Below are positions 1-6,635 of a DNA stretch of 21,555 bases, piece by piece (position 1 is the stretch's first letter; the number at the start of each line of letters is the position of its first letter). The notes below the pieces were generated by a model. The model saw only the letters and a program-made list of their open reading frames with translations, was not told the origin of the DNA and did not search any database. The position numbers and the translations under genes are program-made. Source of the DNA: Enorma sp964624825 (GTDB taxonomy: Bacteria > Actinomycetota > Coriobacteriia > Coriobacteriales > Coriobacteriaceae); contig CAZUYD010000030.1 of the NCBI GenBank assembly GCA_964624825.1, positions 1 through 21,555 on the forward strand, read 5' to 3'.

Positions 1-382
1 CGATGCCCTCCCGGTTGGGCTCGACGTCGTCGCCGTTGGGGAAGATGCGGCTCCATGAGATCGAGGTGCGGAAGAGCTTGAGACCCATCTCGGCGAAGAG
101 CTCGATGTCATCGCGGTAGCGATGGTAGAAATCGATGCCGCGGCGGTTGGGGTAGTAGGTGGTGGTGTCGTCGGCGAGCGCCGCCTCGAGCTCCGCACGT
201 GAGAAGGGCGAGCCATGGTGCTTGCGCTCGACTTCCTCGTGATTCCAGGCGGGGTCGAGATAGCGCATGTCCTGTGTCGAGGCGCCCTTGCCGCCTTCCT
301 TCCAGCCCCCGTCGGCTTGAGAGCACGAGATCGCGCCGCCCCAGAGGAAGTCGGGGTCGAAACCGGTCTTGAGCTGTGCCAT
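1..382 (-). CDS. 6-phospho-beta-glucosidase (GH1), 5' part only
   Basis: The minus strand reads from an ATG at 380-382 to the window edge, giving the first 127 residues of a glycoside hydrolase family 1 protein. These enzymes hydrolyse phosphorylated beta-glucosides such as cellobiose-6-P or arbutin-6-P in the cytoplasm after PTS uptake. The N-terminus carries the typical GH1 opening: FLWGGAIS near residue 12, followed by Q-A-D-G-G-W, where the family has Q-x-E-G. Further on are a D-F-Y-H-R-Y-x-x-D segment and the FRTSISWSRIFP motif near residue 108. A purine-rich GGAGGAAGG sequence precedes the ATG at suitable spacing. The catalytic acid/base and nucleophile glutamates lie beyond the window. 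The family is clear; the phospho-specificity is inferred from the general style of bacterial BglA/BglB enzymes and is less sure. Confidence 0.9.
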   Translation of the reverse strand, partial: MAQLKTGFDPDFLWGGAISCSQADGGWKEGGKGASTQDMRYLDPAWNHEEVERKHHGSPFSRAELEAALADDTTTYYPNRRGIDFYHRYRDDIELFAEMGLKLFRTSISWSRIFPNGDDVEPNREGI

Positions 383-423
383 AGAGCGCTCCCTTCCTCC
401 GCGCGACCGCGCGGGGCGTCGAT

Positions 424-502
424 GTATAGAGCCGGTATACGAATCTCGCATGACGGTGCTTTTCTCAGGATTGAGCGCGAAGCACGATAGGTGTACCGGC
501 TC
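424..502. promoter_or_regulatory. candidate operator repeats upstream of the GH1 gene
   Basis: GAGCCGGTA at 429-437 is exactly inverted as TACCGGCTC at 494-502, with centres about 65 bp apart. The first copy overlaps a GTATA-N7-TATAC palindrome at 424-440. Both lie 40-120 bases upstream of the GH1 start codon, where a repressor or activator of a beta-glucoside gene would bind. The repeats are seen directly; the regulatory role is inference. Confidence 0.3.
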
Positions 503-601
503 ATTTCGGACTATGAATAGGTTTTGCATCGCAGCGCATGGGTATCTTCCGCAGGGTTGCCAAAGCGTACGTTCTATACTGACCGGTGACGAAAAAAAGA
601 A

Positions 602-715
602 GTGACGTTCATCGATGCCTGCAGTGATGAGAAGAATTGGAGTCCGCAGTTTGACGAGTCTAACTTCTCTATAGTAAACGATGATCAAGGCATCATCTTG
701 ACGGATATCCTTTAG
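602..715 (+). CDS. short open frame, possible gene remnant
   Basis: A GTG-initiated frame of 37 codons ends in TAG at 713-715. It is distinctly less GC-rich than neighbouring genes and encodes an acidic peptide (S-D-E-K-N-W-S-P-Q-F near residue 8, N-D-D-Q-G-I-I-L near residue 26). A purine run (GAAAAAAAGAA) precedes it, but there is no clear Shine-Dalgarno sequence. It could be the C-terminal relic of a lost gene, a real small protein, or chance. No family is recognised. Confidence 0.15.
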   Translation: MTFIDACSDEKNWSPQFDESNFSIVNDDQGIILTDIL

Positions 716-736
716 CGGCTGCGTTTTTCAGAAGAG

Positions 737-774
737 CGCGGCGCTGCCTACCGCCGGCGGCGGTCAGCGCCGCG
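737..774. other. strong GC-rich stem-loop
   Basis: The arms CGCGGCGCTG (737-746) and CAGCGCCGCG (765-774) are perfectly complementary. Inside them ACCGCC pairs with GGCGGT around a GGC loop, so up to 16 pairs can form with one three-base bulge. No T-tract follows on either strand, so it is not a classical intrinsic terminator. It could be a structured 5' leader element or an insulator between the divergent genes. Confidence 0.4.
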
Positions 775-862
775 AACCCACGGCCTGTACATAGACGTAT
801 AGAGCTGCACATAACGTGCTACACTTCCGTCGATAATACTATTCGCGTGCGCGAGGTGAGGA

Positions 863-1552
863 ATGCCGATGCTTGCCGGTGTCATTTTTGACATGGATGG
901 CCTTATGTACGACACCGAACCCATCTGGGCGTGCAGCCTTGAGCCGGCTCTACGTGAGCTTGGCCTACAGCTCAAGCCGGGTTTGCCTGATGCCGTGCGC
1001 GGGACGGCGGGCGGGGAGCTCGCAAAGGTCATACGCGACTGGTATGGCGACGATGTCGACGCAGATAGGCTGTGGACTATTTGGCATGGCTTCGTTGAAG
1101 AACGCCTTCGAGAAGGCTTGCCGAAAAAGCCAGGCCTAGATGAGCTCCTCGACTATCTGGCGGAAGCTGCAATTCCCGCTGCGGTGGCATCGTCATCTCC
1201 GGCATATCAGATCGAGCACAACCTTAAAACCTCGGGCGTCGCCGATAGGTTTGCCGCGACCGTCTCGAGCCTTGATGTCGCTCGGGCCAAGCCAGAGCCC
1301 GATGTGTTTTTCCGTGCTGCGGAGCTGCTGGGCAGTGATCCCTCCAGCACCATTGTGCTCGAGGATTCTTTCAACGGAGTTCGGGCGGGCGCTGCGGGAG
1401 GATTCTATACCATCATGGTGCCCGATCTTGCGCAGCCAGACGATGAGATGCGTGCGATATCAACGCGCATTTGTTCGAGCCTGCTTGAGGTGCGCGACTT
1501 GCTTGCGTCCGGGGAGATTCCAAGAGAGATCGAGCTAGAAGCCGGGCTCTAA
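863..1552 (+). CDS. HAD-family hydrolase (beta-phosphoglucomutase-like)
   Basis: The 229-residue protein is a haloacid dehalogenase superfamily phosphatase or phosphomutase. All four HAD motifs are visible. D10-M-D12-G holds the nucleophile and acid/base aspartates, the A-S-S-S serines lie at 109-112, and lysine 143 is in the A-K-P-E-P-D-V-F segment. The metal-binding E167-D168 is in the L-E-D-S-F-N-G-V-R-A-G motif. The helical cap between motifs I and II marks the subfamily that includes beta-phosphoglucomutase, 2-deoxyglucose-6-phosphatase and similar sugar-phosphate enzymes. Two ATGs, at 863 and 869, each have a GAGG sequence six bases upstream, so the start is uncertain by two residues. 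It stands alone, divergent from the GH1 gene, which fits sugar-phosphate metabolism. The exact substrate cannot be read from the sequence. Confidence 0.88.
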   Translation: MPMLAGVIFDMDGLMYDTEPIWACSLEPALRELGLQLKPGLPDAVRGTAGGELAKVIRDWYGDDVDADRLWTIWHGFVEERLREGLPKKPGLDELLDYLAEAAIPAAVASSSPAYQIEHNLKTSGVADRFAATVSSLDVARAKPEPDVFFRAAELLGSDPSSTIVLEDSFNGVRAGAAGGFYTIMVPDLAQPDDEMRAISTRICSSLLEVRDLLASGEIPREIELEAGL

Positions 1553-1635
1553 CTTAATAAGCAACGCCTCTTCTTTTTCAATCACACCGCCCATCCGCTT
1601 GCGGTTGAGCGGTGCGCTGCCACAAAAAAGATCTT

Positions 1636-1944
1636 TCAGCGAGATACACGTTTGCATGCCAACAGGCATTGGGGCGATGGGAACGTAGCCCCATCGCCCC
1701 AATTCGTTACGTAGCGGCTGTCTTGGTTCGCGGCGCTTTGCCCCAAGCCCATGGGCTCTCAGAGGGTCGCCACTCCGCGTCTGGTCATCAATTTCGTGTT
1801 CCCCACCGGTACCGCGAGCTTCCTCGGGCGCTGTCGTACGAGTTCCCTGTTGTACGAACCGGTGGCGCAGAAGGCCGCGATGGGCGCTTTTTTGCGGTCG
1901 CTCACGGTGCCGCTTGTCTTGTCGACCTTCTGGCGGCAATTCAT
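1636..1944 (-). pseudogene. coding-like minus-strand stretch split by one TGA
   Basis: The minus strand reads from ATG at 1944 for 61 codons to TGA at 1759-1761. It then continues in the same frame to a second TGA at 1636-1638; that second part could start at ATG 1752 and has 38 codons. The first part is basic (S-D-R-K-K-A-P, R-E-L-V-R-Q-R-P-R-K) and ends in a V-G-N-T-K-L-M-T-R-R segment. The frame runs through the hairpin at 1669-1702. I recognise no family. It may be a decayed gene, an intergenic repeat that happens to be open, or two small peptides. There is no good ribosome-binding site, so a relic or repeat is more likely than an active gene. Confidence 0.2.
1669..1702. terminator. perfect 13-bp hairpin, probable bidirectional terminator
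   Basis: TTGGGGCGATGGG (1669-1681) and CCCATCGCCCCAA (1690-1702) are perfectly complementary around an eight-base loop. The hairpin lies between convergent genes, where a shared terminator is expected, although no strong T-tract follows on either side. A second small hairpin, ATGCC-AACA-GGCAT, sits just before it at 1656-1668. Confidence 0.5.
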
Positions 1945-1959
1945 TGACCGTCGCAGCCG

Positions 1960-3078
1960 TCACGCCTTCTCATCTTCGAAGCCGGCCCAACGGGGTTTGC
2001 CGGTGTATTCCTTTGCCTGCTCTTTTCCGCTCAGCACCCGGATTGCGCCGGCCGCCATGGCCTCCAGCTCGAACTCCCCCGGATACGCATACACCGGTGC
2101 GATCCAACCGCAGGTATCGACGATGCTCTGGACAAGCTGCTCGTTGTGCACCATGCCGCCACCCAAAAGGATGCCGTCCACCTCGCCGCGCAGAACGGTT
2201 GCCATGGAGCCGATGAACTTGGCAATCTGGTACAGGAGCGCATCCCACGCCCGCTTGGCGGCCGCGTCCCCCTGAGCGGCCCGGCTCCTGACCTCCCTGG
2301 CGTCGGCGGTGCCAAGCAGGCTCAGAAAGCCGCCGCTCTTCATGCAGAGGGCCCGTAGCTCCCTGGGATCCTTGTCCTGCGCATAGCGCAGGAACTCGAT
2401 GATCGGAACCGCGCCGCAGCGGTTGGGCGCCATCGGCCCCTCCCCGCCCACGATGTCGGTGCCGTCGATCATGCGGCCTTTCTGGTGAGCCGATATGGAG
2501 ATACCGCCGCCAATATGGCAGACAATGTAATTGCACTCGTCATACTGCCTGCCTGTCTGGATGGCATGGCGAATGGCCGTCTCCTTAAGGTTGAGGGCAT
2601 GGAGGTGAACGTGCCGGTACACGCCCTTGATGCCCGTGATGCGCGCCTGATCGCACAGCTCGTCGGTGTCCGGGGGGTTGACCACATACGCAGGCTTGCC
2701 GTACTGCGCGGCAAACTCGTGAGCCAGCTGACTGCCTAGGTTGGCGGGGTGCTGGACGCCGTTGGCCCCTCGATTCGCATCGTTGAGCAGGATGGTGCCG
2801 ATGTTGTAGACGCCACCCTCCACGGCCATCAGGCCTCCGCCCCGCCCCACATAGGCATCGACATCCGAAAGATCGATGTCGTGTTCCCGCAGCTGCTCCA
2901 AGATGGTATCGCGGCGGTACGGAAGCTGGTCGGAAAGGGTCTCGAAGGTCTGAAGGATCTGCGCATCGTGCTCCACCGTTTTTGAGAAGAGGCACGCCCC
3001 TCCTTGGAACAGCCCGATCTTCGTGCTGGTGGAGCCAGGATTGATGGCGAGGACCTTGTACTTCCGCTCCGCTTTCAT
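1960..3078 (-). CDS. buk: butyrate kinase family acyl kinase
   Basis: The 372-residue protein belongs to the ASKHA acetate/butyrate kinase family, which transfers phosphate from acyl-phosphate to ADP to give ATP and the free acid. Butyrate kinase features are the phosphate-binding N-P-G-S-T-S-T-K at 13-20, a G-R-G-G-G-L segment near 79, and H-I-G-G-G-I-S near 189. G-G-E-G-P-M-A-P-N-R-C-G follows near 210, and a G-G-G-M-V-H-N glycine-rich turn near 306. Length is normal for Buk (about 355-370). A strong AGGAGG precedes the ATG. The gene begins one base after the stop of the phosphotransacylase gene, so the two are almost certainly translated together. Butyrate is the default acyl group, but isobutyrate, propionate or another short acid is equally possible. 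Confidence 0.93.
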   Translation of the reverse strand: MKAERKYKVLAINPGSTSTKIGLFQGGACLFSKTVEHDAQILQTFETLSDQLPYRRDTILEQLREHDIDLSDVDAYVGRGGGLMAVEGGVYNIGTILLNDANRGANGVQHPANLGSQLAHEFAAQYGKPAYVVNPPDTDELCDQARITGIKGVYRHVHLHALNLKETAIRHAIQTGRQYDECNYIVCHIGGGISISAHQKGRMIDGTDIVGGEGPMAPNRCGAVPIIEFLRYAQDKDPRELRALCMKSGGFLSLLGTADAREVRSRAAQGDAAAKRAWDALLYQIAKFIGSMATVLRGEVDGILLGGGMVHNEQLVQSIVDTCGWIAPVYAYPGEFELEAMAAGAIRVLSGKEQAKEYTGKPRWAGFEDEKA

Positions 3079-3079
3079 C

Positions 3080-4078
3080 TCACTGCACCTCCTGAGCCCG
3101 GACGCAGCTCATGGCGACGTTGCCCACGATCTCGGAGACCGGGGCTCCGCGGGAGCAGTCGCACACGATCTTCGCGAATCCCTGGAGCATGGGGCCGTAG
3201 GCATCGGCGTGCGCGAACTGCTGGACCAGCTTGACGCCCACGTTGCCCACGTTGAGATCGGGCCAGATGATGATGTTGGCCTTGCCCGCAACGGGGCTCT
3301 CCCGCCCGACCTTCTTGGCAGCCACCTGGGGGTTGATGGCGGAATCCAACTGGAACTCTCCGTCGATGGCGAGATCCGGACGACGCTCGCGGGCCACCCG
3401 CACCGCCTCCACGACCTTGTCCACCAAGGGCCCGTCGCCGCTGCCGCACGTGGAGTAGGAAAGCAGGGCGCACCGGGGCTCCCAGCCCATGAGCGCACGG
3501 ATCGTGTCGCAGGCCGAGATGGCGATGCTGGCGAGCTGCTCGGCATCCGGATCGGTGCAGACGGCGCTGTCGCCGAATCCCAGCAACGCCCCCTCGCTGC
3601 CCTCGTAACCAGGGATGTTGAGGATTCCCACGCTTGATATCGTGGAGATTCCCTCTTGCAGTCCCACTACGGTCTGGCCGGCCATGATGATGTCGCCGGT
3701 GGAATGGGTCAGGCCCGCAAACGTGACGTCCACGTTCCCCAGAGCCTGAAGCATCAGGGCCGTGTACAGGGGATCTTTGGCCTTGCGCTTCATGGTCTTC
3801 ACGCTGTTGAGCGGATAGCGGGCGGAGTATTCCTCCGCCAAGGCCTGCGTCTTCTCCGCATCGAACGCCTCCTCGAGCTCGATGCCGTCCAATGAGATGC
3901 CGTGCCGTGCCGCGGTCGCCTCGATGTCCGCAATCGCCCCGACCAGCACGGGCTGACAGATGCCTTCATCCGCGCAAGCTCGAGCGGCCAAGATGATCTT
4001 CTCTTCCGTCGCCTCGGGGAAGGCCACCTTTTGCGGATTGATTCGAGCCCGCTGCCAGATACGCTCCATGATGTCCAT
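3080..4078 (-). CDS. phosphate acyltransferase (Pta/EutD family)
   Basis: The 332-residue protein is a Pta-domain phosphotransacylase that exchanges CoA (or another thiol carrier) for phosphate on an acyl group. Visible family signatures are L-S-Y-S-T near 206, D-G-E-F-Q-L-D near 239, S-P-V-A-G-K-A-N near 261, P-D-L-N-V-G-N near 273, Y-G-P-M-L-Q-G near 294 and S309-R310. The last pair matches the catalytic Ser-Arg of acetyl-CoA phosphotransferases. Length matches stand-alone Pta of anaerobes. The ribosome-binding site (AAAGGAGA) lies inside the last codons of acpS, and its stop is one base from the buk start. It resembles Pta more than classic phosphotransbutyrylase, although it is paired with a butyrate kinase. 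The true acyl substrate, and whether the donor is acyl-CoA or acyl-ACP, are open. Confidence 0.88.
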   Translation of the reverse strand: MDIMERIWQRARINPQKVAFPEATEEKIILAARACADEGICQPVLVGAIADIEATAARHGISLDGIELEEAFDAEKTQALAEEYSARYPLNSVKTMKRKAKDPLYTALMLQALGNVDVTFAGLTHSTGDIIMAGQTVVGLQEGISTISSVGILNIPGYEGSEGALLGFGDSAVCTDPDAEQLASIAISACDTIRALMGWEPRCALLSYSTCGSGDGPLVDKVVEAVRVARERRPDLAIDGEFQLDSAINPQVAAKKVGRESPVAGKANIIIWPDLNVGNVGVKLVQQFAHADAYGPMLQGFAKIVCDCSRGAPVSEIVGNVAMSCVRAQEVQ

Positions 4079-4083
4079 CCGTG

Positions 4084-4479
4084 TTATCTCCTTTCAGGGT
4101 CTCGTTCGGCCACGGCACATGCGACAGCCAGCCCATCCTCATGGGAAATCGAAAGGTGGATGCGGTAGTCCGGGCCATAGGTCTGCTCAAACCGTGTTTT
4201 CGTTTCTCCCTGCAGGCGCACCCGAGGCTTCCCGCCCGCCCCCGTGGTGATGCGCAGGTCGCCGGGACGGAACTCGACTCCGCAGCCGCTCACCGCCTTG
4301 TAGACGGCTTCCTTGGCGGCGAAGCGACCTGCCAGCCAGCCGCGCCGATCAGAGGCGGCTCGGGCTTCCTCCCGTTCTTCTATGGTGTAGGCTCGTTGAA
4401 AAAAGGGGTCGTGCTCTCGAATGGCGACGTCCGCAAGGCGGCTCACGGCGAAAATATCTGCTCCCACGCCTATGATCAT
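4084..4479 (-). CDS. acpS: holo-[acyl-carrier-protein] synthase
   Basis: AcpS attaches the 4'-phosphopantetheine arm of CoA to a serine of an acyl carrier protein. The 131-residue protein has the standard small AcpS fold: I-G-V-G-A-D8-I at the N-terminus, W-L-A-G-R-F-A-A-K-E57-A-V-Y-K, and H-L-S-I-S-H-E-D near 108. D8 and E57 are the expected magnesium ligands. I place the start at the ATG at 4477-4479 (M-I-I-G-V-G), preceded by AGGCAGGGG. The GTG six codons upstream would add residues not seen in the family. It sits inside an operon that also encodes an unusual ACP, so it is probably dedicated to that partner, although it could also be the cell's general AcpS. Confidence 0.92.
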   Translation of the reverse strand: MIIGVGADIFAVSRLADVAIREHDPFFQRAYTIEEREEARAASDRRGWLAGRFAAKEAVYKAVSGCGVEFRPGDLRITTGAGGKPRVRLQGETKTRFEQTYGPDYRIHLSISHEDGLAVACAVAERDPERR

Positions 4480-4498
4480 TTTTAGCCCCTGCCTCACC

Positions 4499-4555
4499 GC
4501 CCTCTGCCGACAGGTTGAGGGCGAGGCAGGCGGCGACCGAACCGCCGCCCGCCTG
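4499..4555. repeat. two intercistronic hairpins between hydrolase and acpS
   Basis: GCCCTC (4499-4504) pairs with GAGGGC (4517-4522), and CAGGC (4527-4531) pairs with GCCTG (4551-4555) with further GGCG/CGCC pairing inside. They fill the gap between the CocE-type gene and acpS and have no T-tract. They may mark an mRNA processing or stability element that sets relative expression within the operon. Confidence 0.35.
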
Positions 4556-4584
4556 AGTGTCCTCGTTTAGCTCAAGAGCGCGTG

Positions 4585-6342
4585 TCAGTCGGTAAGGCCG
4601 TACTCGATGTCGCCGTCCACGAACTTGGGCGGAATGACCGGGATCTGGAGGTACGAATCGTACTGGCCGCCGGTGTAGATAGACGTGTCGCCGTGGTTGT
4701 CGGTATCCCAGAAGAGCGGCTCGAACCAATCCTCGCGAATGTAGCGACCGGCGATCTGGATGCGCAGCGACTGCCCCTTGTGCCAGAAACGGCTGATGGG
4801 AACCAGCTCGACATCGACCGGAACAACCTCGCCGGGTTCGATCTTCTCCTCCTTCAGATGGCTCTGAATGGGCTGGAAGCGCGTGCTCTTCTCCTCGTCC
4901 AGCGCGCGATGGGAGATGCGCATCTTGCCCCAGGTGCCGGGATGCGGCTCGCCCAGCACCGACACGGGCAGCAGCTCGCCTTTGGTGTCCAGCTTCTGGA
5001 TATTGACGAAGATGTCGGCATCGTCGTAAGCCTCTGCGGTCACCCACATGTGCAGCTTCATGTAGCCGGTGATCTCGGTGTCCTCGGTAAACTTGATATC
5101 GAAGGTCGTGACGCCGGTGTTGCCGTCGTAGCTGACCTTGCTCTCGGTTGTTACCGGATCCCAGGAGAGCGCTTGATTCTCGGCATCCAGATAGAGCTTG
5201 CGGTACTCGGTGCGCTTGAGGGGGAAGGAGGTCTCGGGGCGATCCTTGGCGAACAGGAACTCCTTAGCGTCCATGACCTCCAGCCGGACGCGCGGCGTGG
5301 ACTCCCAGCAGTTGTGGATGTCCTTGAGGTAGCGGTCGTAGAACAGGTTCAGCTCGGCGATGCTCTGGTGGCTGTAGCCATCCGGCCACTCGAACTCGCG
5401 ATGCGCGCGCATCCACTTCTTCCGGGACTTGATCTTGCGGAACCCTTGGAACGCGCCGCGCAGGTGGAAGTGGTTCCAGCAGGCGGTGCAGTAGCAGGGA
5501 ATCGTGATCTTGGAGAAGTCGGGGATCTTGTCCTCCCAGTAGGCGTTCATCAGGGGGTAGCGCTGAGCCATGGCCACCATGTCGTCCACCATGTTCTCGC
5601 TGGTCACCGACCCCACGATGAACTCATTGAAGGCGATGGCGGGCACGCCGCCCTCGAACATGCTCTCGCGGTAGATGTCCGAGGTCCCCTCCCAGGGGGC
5701 GATGCACGCCAGGTGCGGCGGCTGCTGCGCGGCGATGCGCCACTGGGTCATGGCCACGGCGGAGTTGCCGCCCATGCCCACCTTGCCGTTGCACCAGTGC
5801 TGCTGGGCGACCCACTCGATGAAGTCGTAGCCGTCCCGCGCGTCCTGGGTGCCGAAGATGCTCACATCGCCCTCTGAGTGACCCACGCCGCGGGGATCAA
5901 CGTTGGCGATGGCGTAATCCTTGTAGCACCAGTAGAGCGGATCGGGGGACTCGAACTTGGTGAGCTTGGAGACGGTGCCGGGCGCGACGCCCATGATCTG
6001 CCACTCGCTCATTCCCTCGCCCGGCCGCTTGCCGTAGAAGCTCCACGAGACGATGCAGGGGATGCCCGTCTTTCCCACTGGGCGGTAGATGTCCACATAG
6101 ATGGTTACGCCGTCGCGCATCTTGACGGGAACGTCCTGCTCGCAAATGATGCCGGGTGCGCATTCATAGGTGCGCTGGTTCAGCGCGGGGCACACGCCCA
6201 TGCCCATGGCGTTCATGCCGGCGCCGCCCTCGTCTCTCTTCTCCTCTTTGGGATCAATGGGAACTTTGCCTTGGCGGTAGATGGTTTCCATCTCGACGCC
6301 GTTAAACGTTTCCTTCTTGGTGATGCGAATCGGTTCAGACAT
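4585..6342 (-). CDS. CocE/NonD-family alpha/beta hydrolase
   Basis: This 585-residue protein belongs to the CocE/NonD (peptidase S15-like) hydrolases, serine enzymes that cleave esters, amides or Xaa-Pro peptides. It shows M-R-D-G-V-T-I-Y-V-D-I-Y-R-P near 75, N-V-D-P-R-G-V-G-H-S-E-G near 147, the nucleophile elbow G-G-N-S194-A-V-A near 191, and A-P-W-E-G-T-S-D-I-Y near 215. The beta-rich C-terminal half resembles the jelly-roll domain of the family. The elbow departs from the common G-x-S-Y-x-G. Where many relatives have W-Y-D, this protein has C-W-N-H, so the catalytic Asp is uncertain. No signal peptide is seen, so it is cytoplasmic. The start at 6342 follows TAAGGAGG; an upstream ATG at 6372 has no such site. 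It lies 44 bases after the acp gene. The substrate is unknown. Confidence 0.85.
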   Translation of the reverse strand: MSEPIRITKKETFNGVEMETIYRQGKVPIDPKEEKRDEGGAGMNAMGMGVCPALNQRTYECAPGIICEQDVPVKMRDGVTIYVDIYRPVGKTGIPCIVSWSFYGKRPGEGMSEWQIMGVAPGTVSKLTKFESPDPLYWCYKDYAIANVDPRGVGHSEGDVSIFGTQDARDGYDFIEWVAQQHWCNGKVGMGGNSAVAMTQWRIAAQQPPHLACIAPWEGTSDIYRESMFEGGVPAIAFNEFIVGSVTSENMVDDMVAMAQRYPLMNAYWEDKIPDFSKITIPCYCTACWNHFHLRGAFQGFRKIKSRKKWMRAHREFEWPDGYSHQSIAELNLFYDRYLKDIHNCWESTPRVRLEVMDAKEFLFAKDRPETSFPLKRTEYRKLYLDAENQALSWDPVTTESKVSYDGNTGVTTFDIKFTEDTEITGYMKLHMWVTAEAYDDADIFVNIQKLDTKGELLPVSVLGEPHPGTWGKMRISHRALDEEKSTRFQPIQSHLKEEKIEPGEVVPVDVELVPISRFWHKGQSLRIQIAGRYIREDWFEPLFWDTDNHGDTSIYTGGQYDSYLQIPVIPPKFVDGDIEYGLTD

Positions 6343-6386
6343 GTCACGCGCCTCCTTACCCATGCAGGGCAACCTGCTTTGTATTG

Positions 6387-6635
6387 TTATTCTTCACAAA
6401 GCTCTTCGATGTAATCTGCCGCCCTGCCGATGGTGGAGCGCCGGCGGAACTCCATGAAGGAGATTTCCACATCGAATTCGTCCTCAAGGAAGTTGGTCAT
6501 TTGGGATACATTGCCGCTGCGCGCCCCAAGGTCTTCGCTGAAACGCGTATCTTCGGTTAAATCCTCCGGCTTTGTGCCAAAAAGCTCGCAACATCTTTGG
6601 ATGATCTTCTGAACAGCCTCTTCGCGGACGCTCAT
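6387..6635 (-). CDS. atypical acyl carrier protein
   Basis: This 82-residue acidic protein has the acyl carrier protein pattern: helix 1 with Q-K-I-I-Q-R-C-C-E-L-F, then a loop F-S-E-D-L-G-A-R-S40-G-N. Helix 2 contains L-E-D-E-F-D-V-E-I, and helix 4 is T-I-G-R-A-A-D-Y-I-E-E-L. The pantetheine-bearing serine of the D-S-L motif aligns with S40, but its neighbours are Arg and Gly instead of Asp and Leu, so it is not the housekeeping fatty-acid ACP. AAAGGAG precedes the chosen ATG at 6633-6635; an upstream in-frame start at 6674 is rejected. It is the first gene of the operon and shares it with an AcpS, which supports S40 being modified. It presumably carries an acyl intermediate between the hydrolase and the phosphotransacylase. 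Confidence 0.85.
   Translation of the reverse strand: MSVREEAVQKIIQRCCELFGTKPEDLTEDTRFSEDLGARSGNVSQMTNFLEDEFDVEISFMEFRRRSTIGRAADYIEELCEE

Larger units (their letters stand above)
383..862. other. 480-base intergenic region between divergent genes
   Basis: This stretch separates the divergent GH1 and HAD genes and must hold both promoters. It contains a GTATA-N7-TATAC palindrome (424-440). It also contains a 9-bp inverted repeat, GAGCCGGTA at 429-437 and TACCGGCTC at 494-502. A short AT-richer open frame lies at 602-715, a strong stem-loop at 737-774, and a GCAC-N5-GTGC repeat near 807-819. A GATAAT hexamer at 832-837 could be a -10 box for the HAD gene, but no good -35 box is seen upstream of it. 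No convincing full-length gene is present. Confidence 0.6.
1553..1959. other. 407-base intergenic region between convergent genes
   Basis: This gap separates the 3' ends of the HAD gene (plus strand) and the butyrate kinase gene (minus strand). It holds a long perfect hairpin at 1669-1702, a small hairpin at 1656-1668, and two in-frame coding-like pieces on the minus strand (1636-1752 and 1759-1944). There is no clear promoter. The hairpins probably end transcription from both sides; the coding-like pieces are discussed separately. Confidence 0.5.

Noticed and set aside
1535..1963. 142-codon minus-strand frame spanning the HAD-buk gap
   Set aside because: It overlaps both flanking genes' ends and has low-complexity basic and polar content with no ribosome site; the other minus-strand frame looks more coding-like.
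4582..5877. 431-codon open frame on the plus strand opposite the CocE-type gene
   Set aside because: Antisense shadow of a recognised hydrolase, followed by another shadow at 5878-6414.
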